Positions 11,884 to 23,600 of a stretch of 64,000 nt of DNA are shown here, one piece after another. Every line of letters begins with the position of its first letter. The first letter of the stretch is position 1. The position numbers and the translations under genes were made by a program. A model generated the notes under the pieces. That model did not search any database. It saw only the letters and a list, made by a program, of their open reading frames with translations, and had not been told where the DNA came from. Source of the stretch: Iris pallida (lineage: Eukaryota > Streptophyta > Magnoliopsida > Asparagales > Iridaceae); assembly GCA_029216955.1 (NCBI GenBank), contig JANAVB010023997.1, positions 709,501 through 773,500 of the forward strand, written 5' to 3'.

Positions 11884-13959
11884 GATAATCCGGTAGAATA
11901 TGTACCGGAGGCAAATGTGGCTCTCGGCCACGCAAAGCATCATGATTTATCCAATCCGACATTCGTCACATAAGATCGATCATTTTATGTTGCCGCTACG
12001 TCGAACATTCACTCCTCCAAATTTCTCCTTCCATTTCTATACCCTGAAATGTAATTTGTCCATATATTTATTCAAATAAATTGACAGTGGATGAATAATA
12101 AAATACACGATAGACAAAATAAAAACTTATGAAATCGGTAAGTCTGTTTATTATTGTCTGCATGATACGTATAATCATCTACAGCTCTATTAGTGAACCG
12201 CAGTTCCTCAAATTTATAATCTCGGTTGTATACACGCGGGGCTCCCCACTAACTTCTGTAAGCAAAGTCACCCAACCCTACAACGTATTATAAAAAAATT
12301 AGCCAAGTACAACAAATTATTAAATAAAACATAATAAATTAAAAAAAACTTACAATCATTGGATGTTTGCACTTGGCGAGACAAATTGCCAACACTATAA
12401 TTCTCGAATCTCGAATCCCAACCAGGAAGCAGATTATTAATTCTAGCTTGTGCTTGAGCGATGGCGTAGCTACTGGGCAGTGGAGCATCCCAAAATACCG
12501 CAAAACCCGATCCGCTGGATGGTAAATGGTCCTCTACATATCGGGAACATCGAGCCGTATATCATATGGCATCCATGTAACATATTTCCAAAATTATTAT
12601 AAATAACAATGACACAACTTTATTTTTAATAAATATAAATATAACATTTATTTACCTCCGTATGTTCTAACGAGTCAATTGTGACCGATAAATTGGGGCA
12701 ACCTGACTTCTGCAGTGTGCCTAGTCCACTTCATCAATCGTCCATCGCTTAGCTACCAGAAATAGACCAGTTTCACGACTAATATTGGTAACTGGTCTAC
12801 CAATAGCAAAATGTTCATAGAACCATACTTAAGGTCATTATATCATGCATCTTATCATATTTGTGTTACAGTATAAGATATTAGAATAATGTAACAACAT
12901 TATAAAATACTTGTAGTAGAAACATGCATCCAGTCAGATTCATGTTGCAGGTATCTTGCGTCGTTTTAACAAACTCCGTCAAGCAGGTATACAAAATGCC
13001 AATACTGCTGCTCCCTATGCATGTCGAGTACGTTGTTTCAAACTTTCAAATAGAAGACGAACACTTACTTTGCAGCCAGTTTCGTTGAAAAAAAAATTGA
13101 ACCAGACAAATCAAGTAACTATGCTCTTGTGCAACAAACAATCTGAAATATTAATTAAATCTTTATGGAGTCAAATTAAATAATAATTTTTATTCTGAAA
13201 TAAAATAAAAATTTTATACCCAAAGTTTATCTACGAACATCGAACCGTCATGTGTACGATCAAGAAATATAAAGTTACTTCGTAGACAACTAACGCTAAC
13301 GTCCGATCTACCCTTTTGTCCCGGTCCAGTCGGGCCCGATACACCAAGATATCTACGTATTAAAATACTAGCATCTGATCGTTCGATAAAGTATATAGGA
13401 TCACCTGTAATAATAATTTAGAATATTAATATCCAAATCAAGGTATCATTTGTAAAATTATCTAATAAGTTAACGAACCTATAATAGGTAATCCTAAAAT
13501 GTTGGCTACGTCCTAGAGAGTAACTGTCATCTCTCCTACTGGCAACTGGAAAGTATTACGTTGGGGCCACCAACGCTCTGCCAAACTGAACAACGTGTCC
13601 CTGTCATGTTGCATGAACTCTATTTGGTCTACATAATTGAAACCAAAAGACTCAACCAAGTCTTTTTGTTCGAAGATTATCTCTCATTTGCCGGCATCGA
13701 CGTCATTTTTTACGTGATGCCATTGACCATGTTCCCGTAAACGTGCTTCCATCAGATAATCATACAACTAGAAATACAATTTTATTAAGTTAAATAAACT
13801 CATTTAATGTAGCAATAAAAATTAATATATATAATAAAGTTTTGTAAACAAAATTACCTTTCCAGTAAATACCAGTCGAGAAACATGACTTTCACGCTCG
13901 TGAATTTCTCTTTGGGTGATAGGTCCACCAGCAATGCGACCATCATTCTGCTCTTCCAT
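11884..13959 (-). pseudogene. Plant mobile domain (PMD, MAIN/MAIL1-like) gene carried by the MULE, 3'-truncated
   Basis: PMD proteins occur both as host nuclear proteins (MAIN, MAIL1) and as cargo of plant transposons; no enzymatic role is assigned here. A likely start at 13959 gives MEEQNDGRIAGGPITQRE, followed after an intron by a helix-rich part near 13590-13770 (VESFGFNYVDQIEF, then LFSLAERWWPQRNTFQLP). Next comes VGEMTVTL and, after one stop codon, DVANILGLPIIG, the family hallmark. Further exons include GDPIYFIERSDASILIRR, ISRETGLFLVAKRW, WMPYDIRLDVPDM and AVFWDAPLPSS-like reading (about 12440-12590), and finally MSDWINHDALRGREPHLPP at 11900-12000. The gene runs into the LTR at 11883, so its C-terminus is lost. 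Internal stops (for example in place of the residue before DVANILG and after VPDM) suggest decay. An upstream in-frame Met at 14070 is possible. Confidence 0.75.
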
Positions 13960-14201
13960 TTTCTCTACTAGATAGAACCCACTTCTCTTACAGAAGAACT
14001 CTTCTCCTTTACTTATTGTTTTCTGCGTGTTGGTCCTCTTCTTATACCCAAAGCATTTATTCCCGTCCAAACCACCCTCACGCTCAACTCAATCACTCTC
14101 ACGCTCAATCAGGGCCAACACCATCATATTGGCTCCAACACCATCATATCAGCAAGAAAGAAACAAAAAAGAAAAAGAAACAAAGAAAAGACATCATTCC
14201 C

Positions 14202-14202
<1 letters not shown>

Positions 14203-14253
<51 letters not shown>

Positions 14254-14263
14254 AAAAAAAAAA
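14203..14263. repeat. Pure C41-A20 homopolymer block
   Basis: There are 41 consecutive C (14203-14243), followed immediately by 20 A. It lies upstream of the PMD gene (G-run on its sense strand) and next to the right MULE terminus. The Pro/Lys ORFs across it are not real. Confidence 0.97.
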
Positions 14264-14286
14264 CCACCACTACCCCTACCCGCTAG

Positions 14287-14533
14287 TGTGACTGACGCCA
14301 AGCTTTTTATTATTATTATTTTAGACGCCAGTCACACTGGCGTCAGCTATAATTTTGCCAGTGTGACTGGCGTTAAGTATTAAAAAATAATAATAATTCG
14401 GCACCCGTGTGACTGGCATCCAGCTATTTTTAATTTTTTTTTTGGCGCAAGATCACTACATAAGCAATTTTCTCAAAACTTCCCTCTTTCATACAAATAC
14501 TTGAATCTTCTTCCCTGTAGGTGAAATTTTCTG
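14287..14533 (-). repeat. Right MULE terminal repeat with hairpin modules
   Basis: Inverted counterpart of 6034-6440. It contains GTGTGACTGACGCC, GACGCCAGTCACACTGGCG, CCAGTGTGACTGGCG and a degenerate fourth copy, then ttggcgcaagatcactacataag and the terminal ggtgaaattttctg. The modules are closer together than on the left, so the two subterminal arrays have evolved separately. Confidence 0.75.
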
Positions 14534-14912
14534 AAAAAAAAACCTGCTAAAAGTACCTACTAAATTCTGCAACAAAGTTGAAAGAACAATTTAAAAGTCA
14601 TAAATCTGGTGTTTTGTTCGATAATATTTCCTTCACACTGAAACAGTAGTACGAATCAAGATACAAGAGCAATAGACTTTGTGAACTTTGCACCAAATTA
14701 TCATTAATACAAAGAAATACCTCGTAATTCACAATTTACATGGTTGAACAAAAAAGCTAAAAAATGGAGTGCTACTTTTATTAAACCATACCAACAAATA
14801 AGACTGGCAATCTTATATTTATTCTTCTGCTCCCAGGCTCAAGAACTAACGAAAAAAATTGCTTCTGCTCCTATCACAATATCTGTGATAGCTCACTCAC
14901 TCACTCACCGAT
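14534..14912. other. Spacer downstream of the NDA-type gene
   Basis: AT-rich sequence between the MULE end and the stop codon of the dehydrogenase gene. It presumably includes that gene's 3' UTR (minus strand). No ORF with a recognisable domain. Confidence 0.5.
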
Positions 14913-17636
14913 TTAAATGCGACTGATGTCACGACCAAATACGAAGGTTGTAAGCCAGTTAATTGCCACATAGAATCTATTTCTCCAACTAATAACACGA
15001 GTTAGATATGCTGATCGCCAAATGAACCAACTAACAAACCCGGCAAGTGACAAGCCCTTTTCTTCCTGCAAAAATAAATTCTACATCAGTTTCATTAGAA
15101 AGAATTTCCTTAAACATACTTAGTGGGAAAGCAACCTTGCTTTGCCTAAGATCCACAAGTGCTTTGTATCTCCCAACTGTCGCCATGCTCCCCAAATGCC
15201 TGTATACGAATGGAGCTCCTAAGTCTACATTTGCAGCTGAATTTGCATGACCCCCACCAGCTTTACCAATTCGGTTCAGTAAGTTAGCTAAATATTTCCC
15301 TTGCCTCTCTGCAACCTGCATCCATTTGAAAGGGTTGTTAAACATGCAAAAGATTGCATGCTAAGGGAAATCAACAATCTGATTCACACTCAATAGAGAA
15401 TAGTTTTGAATCAGATGAGTTCATTTCGCATATAATCATGTGGAGCAGTAACATGCAGTTACCCAACAGTTCAGAAATCTTCATTTCTCAAGTAAAGTTA
15501 AAATGCAAGTAAACCAAGTACATATGGGTTGAAGAAAGTATATTTTTAATTTTTTAAAAATAATTTTTTTTTTGGTGCGAGGAAAACTCAAGCTTACTTT
15601 GGGGTTTCCTGGGAAAGAATTGCAGTTTCTGGCTAATATAAGACATGCTCAAAAATATCCGTGGGTTACTTCCTTCTCTAACAGTATTGATGTGGTGCCA
15701 AGCATGTAACCTATGAATATAATGTATCTATCAACATGGAGTAGCGCCGGGGTGTTTTTGTTCATTTTATAGTGAGACATTCAGACAGATTATTGGGGGA
15801 AGTTCACCTATTATTATTACTTTTTTGTATATTAGAATAACAATGTTTGTGGAACCAAAAAAAAAAGGTACTGACAGCATGACCGCCAAGATGCAGGCAG
15901 TAAGACACATGTATATCAGTATAAAACCAAGTGTGCACCAATTTCACATTTTCATGTAACTAATAGAGGCTTAAATTGGCAATGCCAGATCAACTAAAGA
16001 TAGAAATTTAAAGGTCACCATACCCCAGATGGCATCAGCCTTCCCTAGTTGCTTGCGTGAGTTCTATGACTCCATCAGTAGTCCTAATTGTATAGCAAGG
16101 GCAAAGTCTGGTGTCACAACAAGCTTCTTCAAATCTTTGGGTATGACTTCAACCCTAATTAAGTTTCCCCTCTACCTATTGATCCAAGGCCCACCCCTAC
16201 AAAGGTCTCCATAAGGAATAATACACATACCAATTTCATATTATTCATTTTCCATCACTTATCCTCACTCGGGTTTGACTTCCTGTATATATGGTTGCTG
16301 CAACACATGTTGCAGTACTTGAGGCATTTTCTGAGTTTGGCGACTGCAAGTACATCCAGCGACTGCAACAAATGCTGCAAAATTCCTCCCAATTACCGCA
16401 AGTTTCGTTGCAGCCAAAATGTTGAACATTATCAATGACATTTGTCGCTCTCATGAATAAATGTAGGTCTCACGTAATCACTTGCAGGATTTTTTTGCAC
16501 ATTTATAACTTAGATACTTGCATGTTATAAATATTCAACCAAGCAACAACTTATTTACGGCAAGAATAGCTTCCATGCAGACCTCCCAATTACACCATTC
16601 CAAACACCGGATTTGTAAACACAACATTACTTCTAGCTAAACAAACAACTCGCAAAACCACTTACAACAGCAAATGTTACCTGGTATTTCTATCTGCAGG
16701 AGCTAACCATCCCCTAATACAACTCCTACACCTCTGATACACTCTTCCTGACTGACCCTCTGGGTTTTCTACATCTTTTAGCAACATAAAGTCCTATTAC
16801 TTTCATAAAATGTTTCATACCGCCATGGCCTCTCTCCATCATAATTCATCCAAAAGCTCCTGTAGCTTTTATTGTATATGAAATGTGCTCATCTATTCCT
16901 TTTATTGATATCACAGCAAACCTGGATGAGGGCTCAATTCCCTACCAAATTAAATTTTACTACTACTAATATAGTCCCTGAATGTAAATATGTTATGCTT
17001 AAAATACTCGAGAATGCTAATACACCAACAAAAAGCTTATGTTTGTATCTCCCACTATGCAATAATTTATCCTCTTCCTCAAATTTCATCTTAAATCTTT
17101 TTCTCCGAGCCTATCATCATCATCATCCAAATCTTCTCCCATCAGAATGAGGTCGGCTATGGGCACAAGAAATCTCAATACATGATCTCGCAGTGTCGAT
17201 CTAACGTCAACCCTCATGTTGGTGCGAATTCCTAACCAAGGTATAGCTATGAGTATGAAAGGGCCATGCCACAAAACCTAGATGGCAAGTTGACAGGTAG
17301 ATAGATCTACATTTTAGATTGCAATTTAAGCTCATGCAACCAAGGAGCACCCTCCAAGTTTTCCTAGACTATAAAGAGTCTAGACGAAATGGTAAGATGA
17401 TACAATTTGCTATAGGAGTTACATTCATCTACGACACATTACGCCAAAGAGAGAAAATAATAATGCAAAGCCTATTATCTCATACACATTCCTAATAGCA
17501 TGTATATATCTCCTCGCCTAAAATGAAGTTAATCAGCTATTCCCTCCCACACATTCCACAACTTTATTATTCTCTTCTAAATACATGGGTACTCCAACAA
17601 ATTTATATATGTTTGACATCTTTACGCACATACCCA

Positions 17637-17671
<35 letters not shown>

Positions 17672-20600
17672 CTGGAAACTTGGAAACTTATAATAGCCTA
17701 CTGCATGCTCATTGATCTTTTGTATGACATCACTCTTTGGAATTGTTTATGTTATTCTCCTTTCATATTTTTATTCCATGACTTGCAACTTCAATATCCA
17801 AAAAAAAAACCAATTACTAACTAATTTCCTATGATTGTTGGCCAAAGTCTATAGGTTCTTGCTGATAACAAGGCCAAAGTCTTTTACTCGAGAACCAGCC
17901 TACTGAATCAAAATTCAAAGGAAGCTCACAGGTTATTTGTTTGACATCTTCAGACTGTAGCTAGACCCATTGATCCTAGGCTATTAATACCTGTATTTTA
18001 AGAATTAAAGGATATGGATAATAAATGATATAGAAACAAAATGTATTAGGAGATAACATGATGCCAACTAACCTGAGCGAGAGCCGGTAATGTTGGTTTT
18101 CCTGTACTTTCAAGAAATCCACTACAATCGCCAATTGAGAACACGTCCTGAACAGAAGGAATGCGCAGCCACTCATCCACACCAATCCTGTTTCAAGTTA
18201 CGCAAAGATGATTAAACAGATTAAAATATCTATACTCTTGAGCTTGCATATTGAGAAGTTATCAGAGTAACAAAGATAAAAAGGTTTACTACGTTGACAA
18301 GAGTAGCATTATGCAGAGAACATTCAGAGGGATTTGCTTGTTGAATTAAGTGTGTACCTTCCACCTGGTGCCTTTGGAAGCTGCAAGGAGCTTACAAAAG
18401 GCGAAGGACCAACTCCTGTTGACCATACAAGAAGCCCATATGGAACTTCTGTACCATCGTTCAGAATTATCTTTTCAGGTTGAACATCCTTGACAATTCC
18501 ACGCACAAGGCGGACTCCTGACTGAAATTATGAGGCACAAGGAGTCAGATCCTACAACTTTAAATTTCTAGGTCACAATGAAAGCACCAGGTAATGATAT
18601 CTAGGTAACTGAAATGAACTTACAATTCTGAAGAATAGAAATTAGTATGACACAAACATATAACAAAAATAGCTTCTACAAAATTCATTTTCCGTGAAAA
18701 TTTGTATTCAAATATTCAAGCATCATGGTTAACAATTCTAAACTTGGATTAAGAAAGGTCAACATTACCCTATACACTTCTTAAGACATAATAGATAGCA
18801 GTACTATTATAGTTCAAATCTATGTTGTATGGACGAGGATACGACATGATATGGGCATGACACTGATTTTGGTGTGTCCTATTATATTTTGGAGTTTTTG
18901 TGTGGTGTCCGACCTGGACATGACAAGATGTAGTGTCCAACCTGTACATGACAAGAACGACACCAACTTTTGGAGTGTCGGCGCTTCTTTGATCCGACTA
19001 AAAATGACCTGACTAAAAATTAAGTGATGCGACACAGTGAGTTCAATCTTCTGTGCAAAGATCGAAAGTGCTAAGCAGTAATTAGTGTAAAAAAGAGCGG
19101 GATGCTTGGTACAACAACAAGAACAACGAATTCTTAACGCTAATATTTTGGGTGGCAACATGAATCCATTGCGTCATTCCAGCTCCCTTAAGGGTCATCC
19201 TCTCTGTAAGATTAGCACCTGACAGTAGTCATTCTTTACTGCCCAATTCCATGCTAGTTTTCTGCTACCCTTAATTTTAAAACCTCCTTAAACTAGGAGC
19301 ACAAATGCTCCTAACTACCCTTACCATTGTATCTAGTAGGCTCTGTCGCACATGTCCAAACCACTAGACAATTTTCTCTGTAACTTATCTTTATTACATT
19401 TCTACTAATCCAGCTAAACGTTCTCATTCTAGCTATCAATGCTCATTTTTTGACATGCTGCATATCCATACACATAAAGCCAGTTCCAATCATTTAAGAG
19501 CATAAGGTAGCATTTCTCCAGTGCAACGCCTTCCTCTAAAGTTCGAACCCTCTGGTTCAATCCAATGTTCTCACAGCACCACCATATCTAGCATACAAAG
19601 TACATGTAAAATCAAACAATGTCCCCTTGCGTTAAACCCTGCTAGTTCTTATTTTAAAAAAAATCTAAAAATAATTCATTTTTATTAGCCTTTGCTAAAT
19701 TCAACCTCATATTCGCTAAGCTGAAACATCTTTGATCATCTTCATTAGTTCCTTTGGGATACCTCTAGACTACTGATTACCTCGATAAGAACCATAAATT
19801 CCTTCGACCCAGTGCTTACTAACCATAAGGCATACTTTTTTTTACTTTTTCATATTTACCTGATATCCCCGTTTTGCTTGCGGTTTCCCAATGCTCCTTC
19901 ACTCTGCTTCTAACTCCCGGTCAGTCGGTAAACCAAGTATGTACGAGAATATATTTGTTATGGCTCCTTTTGACCATATCATATTATTCAGGTTCAACAC
20001 TCAAAGTCCTTATAAAAATTCATTCAAATTAGGAACTTGGATCATATAATTATCTAGCAGAAATTTTACATTCACTTGCAACAATTGTAGCCGACCCCCA
20101 AATTTTGGGATAAAGGCTTTTCTGTTGTTGTTATTCTTGTTGTTGTACTTGCAACAATTGTCAAAGAACTTCTAGCTATCAACATAGCCCATAGTTGATA
20201 CAATGCTGATAGAATATAGAGAGTCAAATACTGAATAGTCAAGTCTAATATCATTTTGGATAAAGGTATATAACCAATCTCATCGAACAATGAGTATTTT
20301 ATTCAAGAATGAGTCAATAAATGCACTGACACACTTAAAAGTTAAAACTATATACAGTCTCTCCATATCAATTTTTCATGAGGTTCTCAAGCCAATTATT
20401 TTGTGCATCTTGACAATTGATACCTGTATTTATTTTGTTACAATTGATAACGGTATTGCTTTGTAAATAAATAACAATTTGGCCAATTGTATATCATATT
20501 ATAGTTGGACCTCTTGCTGAATAAGTACAAAGGAAAGAGCATCAAGCAAACTAGAATGCTGATAGGCTAAAGTGGTTCAGCCTGCCTAGAGCTGGAGGTT

Positions 20601-23600
20601 ACCATGCATGCCTCAAGCACAACAAAGAACCTTCCTGTGAACGATGTGTTAGTTCAAACTGTCTCAAAATAATTCCAAGTAGAAAACAGATACCAATTAA
20701 CTGCCATAGAACTCAGATGCAGTGTACAGTCTGAACACTCCCTATATTCACAATACGCAGGTTTCAATGCTGTTATGAAGTGCATCGATATATAGGCTGA
20801 AGTCTAATTTCCAATCAGATGCCATTTTACTACTTCCATAATCCAAACATGGGGTGTCCTAGACTTCCATTGCCTTGAATCGCATTCCAGCTTCATGAAC
20901 TTACAAACATGTAAGAGATGGAAAAACCTTCCAAACAAGGTTCACAGTATCGTATCGAATCGGTACCGGACTATTCCTATGAGTATCGGTATCGGCAATA
21001 TCGGTAGTATCGGCGGTTTCGGATCGGAGTATCGGATTTTTTTGTTTAAATCTTACTATGTTTTAAACCCTTGCTGATTTGTATTTTTTTGTTTAATTTT
21101 CTTTGTCGAATTGACCGGAAAAGAGATCCCTATTGTCGGTATCGGTCAGTATCGAGTATCGGTCGGTATCGGATCGGGACATGCGAAACCGTATCGGTAT
21201 CGGCCGTATCGGATCGGTATCGACCGATACTTTAAACCATGCTTCCAAAGTCTAGCAAAAGCAAAACTATCACCTACACTTATCATGAAATGGTACAAGA
21301 TCCACATAACATGACGATTGAAGGGGACTTCACACTCAGGGAACTTGACCATGACTAACAAGTAATTCCATAACAAAATGCACGATCAACATAATAATAA
21401 TTAGTGGAAGCTTCAAGATTGAACTTCCGTTGAGAAATTAAAGTATTAAAAACTAAAGATGCTTCTAGTAACTAAAAGAAATCTCCAAAGGCATCAAGAT
21501 AAGAACATATTAAGAGAAGAAGATCAAGCAGTTTATGTGAAATGTAAAAGCAACACCACAAATACATGTTCAGGCTTTGAATGACCCACCTTAGTTAGCT
21601 GGTTGGTAGCATATTGCCTGAGGCGAACATCAAAGGATGACAATATTCATTAGCCTGGGATAATAAAGAGTTGATATGTTATGGTAAAGATCAGCACCAT
21701 GATGATGAGTTAAGCAATAATGCACTAATGGCAAGCAATGTATAAGCAAACCTCCATAAGGGTTAACAAGAGGGCTAACAATTCCTAAGCTATTATAAGC
21801 AAACCTCAATAAGGGTCACATGAATGTAGTCTTTAACATGAGAATATCTCTCGTGGACATCTTTGATGATGAAGTCACTAAGTTCACCACTGAACTCAAC
21901 ACCAGTTGGACCGCCTCCAACGACAACACAATGCAACAATCTGCACTTTTCATTCTCTGATATACCTGCATCCACATGCATCATGCCCTATATCAATATT
22001 AAATGCACAATCTGCCAGCTAACTTTGTTAGAATAATACATTCATGAAAATTGGACAAGCACATTCATATTATGCACTAGTTTTTGTAATTCACTAACCA
22101 ATACTCAAAATGTAATCGGCTTACACTTCATCTTATTATATTCACAAATAACTTTGTTAGAATAATATCATTCATGAAAATTGGACAAGCACATTCATAC
22201 TATGCACTAGTTTAGTTGTAATTCACTAACCAATACTCAAAATGTAATCGGCTTACACTTCATCTTATTATATTCACAAATCCCAATAGACACTTGTTGC
22301 GGAGTTAAAGAACATCTTGTACCAGAGCCTCCTGCTAATGCAGGATCTGCTCAGGGTCAAGATGTACACAGCCTTATCCCCAATGCACGGGGAGGTTGTT
22401 CCGGTGACTCGAACTTGCAGTCTCGCAATTGACACCCTCACAATGTTGTGAAGCTATTAAACATAAATTTTCGGAGGTTCTTCATATACCTGGCACATCT
22501 GATAGCATCAGGTTGAGGAGCAACTTCCTCCGGATTTCTTGGGCATGGTAGACTTCACGCAGGAAGATCGCATGTTCTTTCACGCCATTAATTCCAAACG
22601 TCGAAGCCTCCGATCCGGACGCAATGACCAGCTTGTCATATGACACCTTAAACTTCCACGGCTCCAGCGTGGTCTTGCCGGCTCCATCAGTCACAGTTTC
22701 ACAATGCACCTTACAAAGCAATCTCCAATTTTCAGTAAATCTCAATCCAATCGTGGTTTTTGCCTATAAGTCCCTCATATTTACCTTATTTCTAGATAAG
22801 TTCTCAAAATCCTGTTAGTTAAATCACCAAGAATTGAGTTATAACCCCCGTGGTTAACTCCTGGGAATGGGAAATATTCTGTCAACTTAAACAAAAAATT
22901 TGTTTATGATAGTTTTTCCTCTCCGCTTTCCATCCCTCTTCTCTCTCCTACTCATGCTCGAGCCAACGAGAGGGAGAGAGGAAGGGAAAGGTGAAGGATG
23001 GAAGGGTAAAATAGTCTTTTTATGTTATTAATAATACAACAAGGTTATGTCATAGGGTTGTCATCTAGTTGTCAACTCTTGATAGTATCAAGTATCGTAA
23101 GATATAGTAACTCAAGGGGTTTAAGGTCTATACTTCTAAATCCATTTAGCAACAAACGATTTAATATAATTTTCTCATAAATTGTGTATTTGTTTCATCT
23201 TTACAAATCTATCTAGTTCCAGAATTCAGATTCATTAAGTATGCGTTACATGACTCAAGCAAAAAAAAACTGATACTACCTATCAAACTATATGTATCGG
23301 ATCGGATCAATTGATATGTAACAAAATGGTAGTTATATTGTGCCATAAGATACGGTATCATGTATCGTAAGATGCAACATAGATTGTCATATCCGTCTAG
23401 GACACATATTGGAGACACCACTATACTCCAAAATACACTATGAAATGCAAAAGATGGTGTTGTGTCGTATCGCTGTGTCCATTTTGTGTCTTGCCTTTTA
23501 AGTAGATAACGAAGATTTAAGGGAACTCACTACGCATCCAAACTGTTCGACAGAATGCAAAAGAGGAGAAGATAGTCACCGTGTGTGACTCGGTGTCGAG

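Larger units (their letters stand above)
6034..14533. mobile_element. Mutator-like element (MULE) carrying mudrA and a PMD gene
   Basis: The two ends are inverted copies. Left 6034-6130 reads cagaaaatttcacctacag, then a second block with acttatgtagtgatctggcgcc. The reverse complement of 14440-14533 gives the same words in the same order with few changes. Next to these arms, both ends hold repeated modules around CAGTCACACTGGC. Inside are a decayed mudrA transposase on plus and a plant-mobile-domain gene on minus, separated by a later LTR insertion (8494-11883). No clear 9-bp target duplication was found outside the ends, perhaps because of the A-rich flanks. Confidence 0.75.

Noticed and set aside
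14016..14383. ORFs with polyproline-polylysine
   Set aside because: They are products of the C41-A20 homopolymers at the MULE end.
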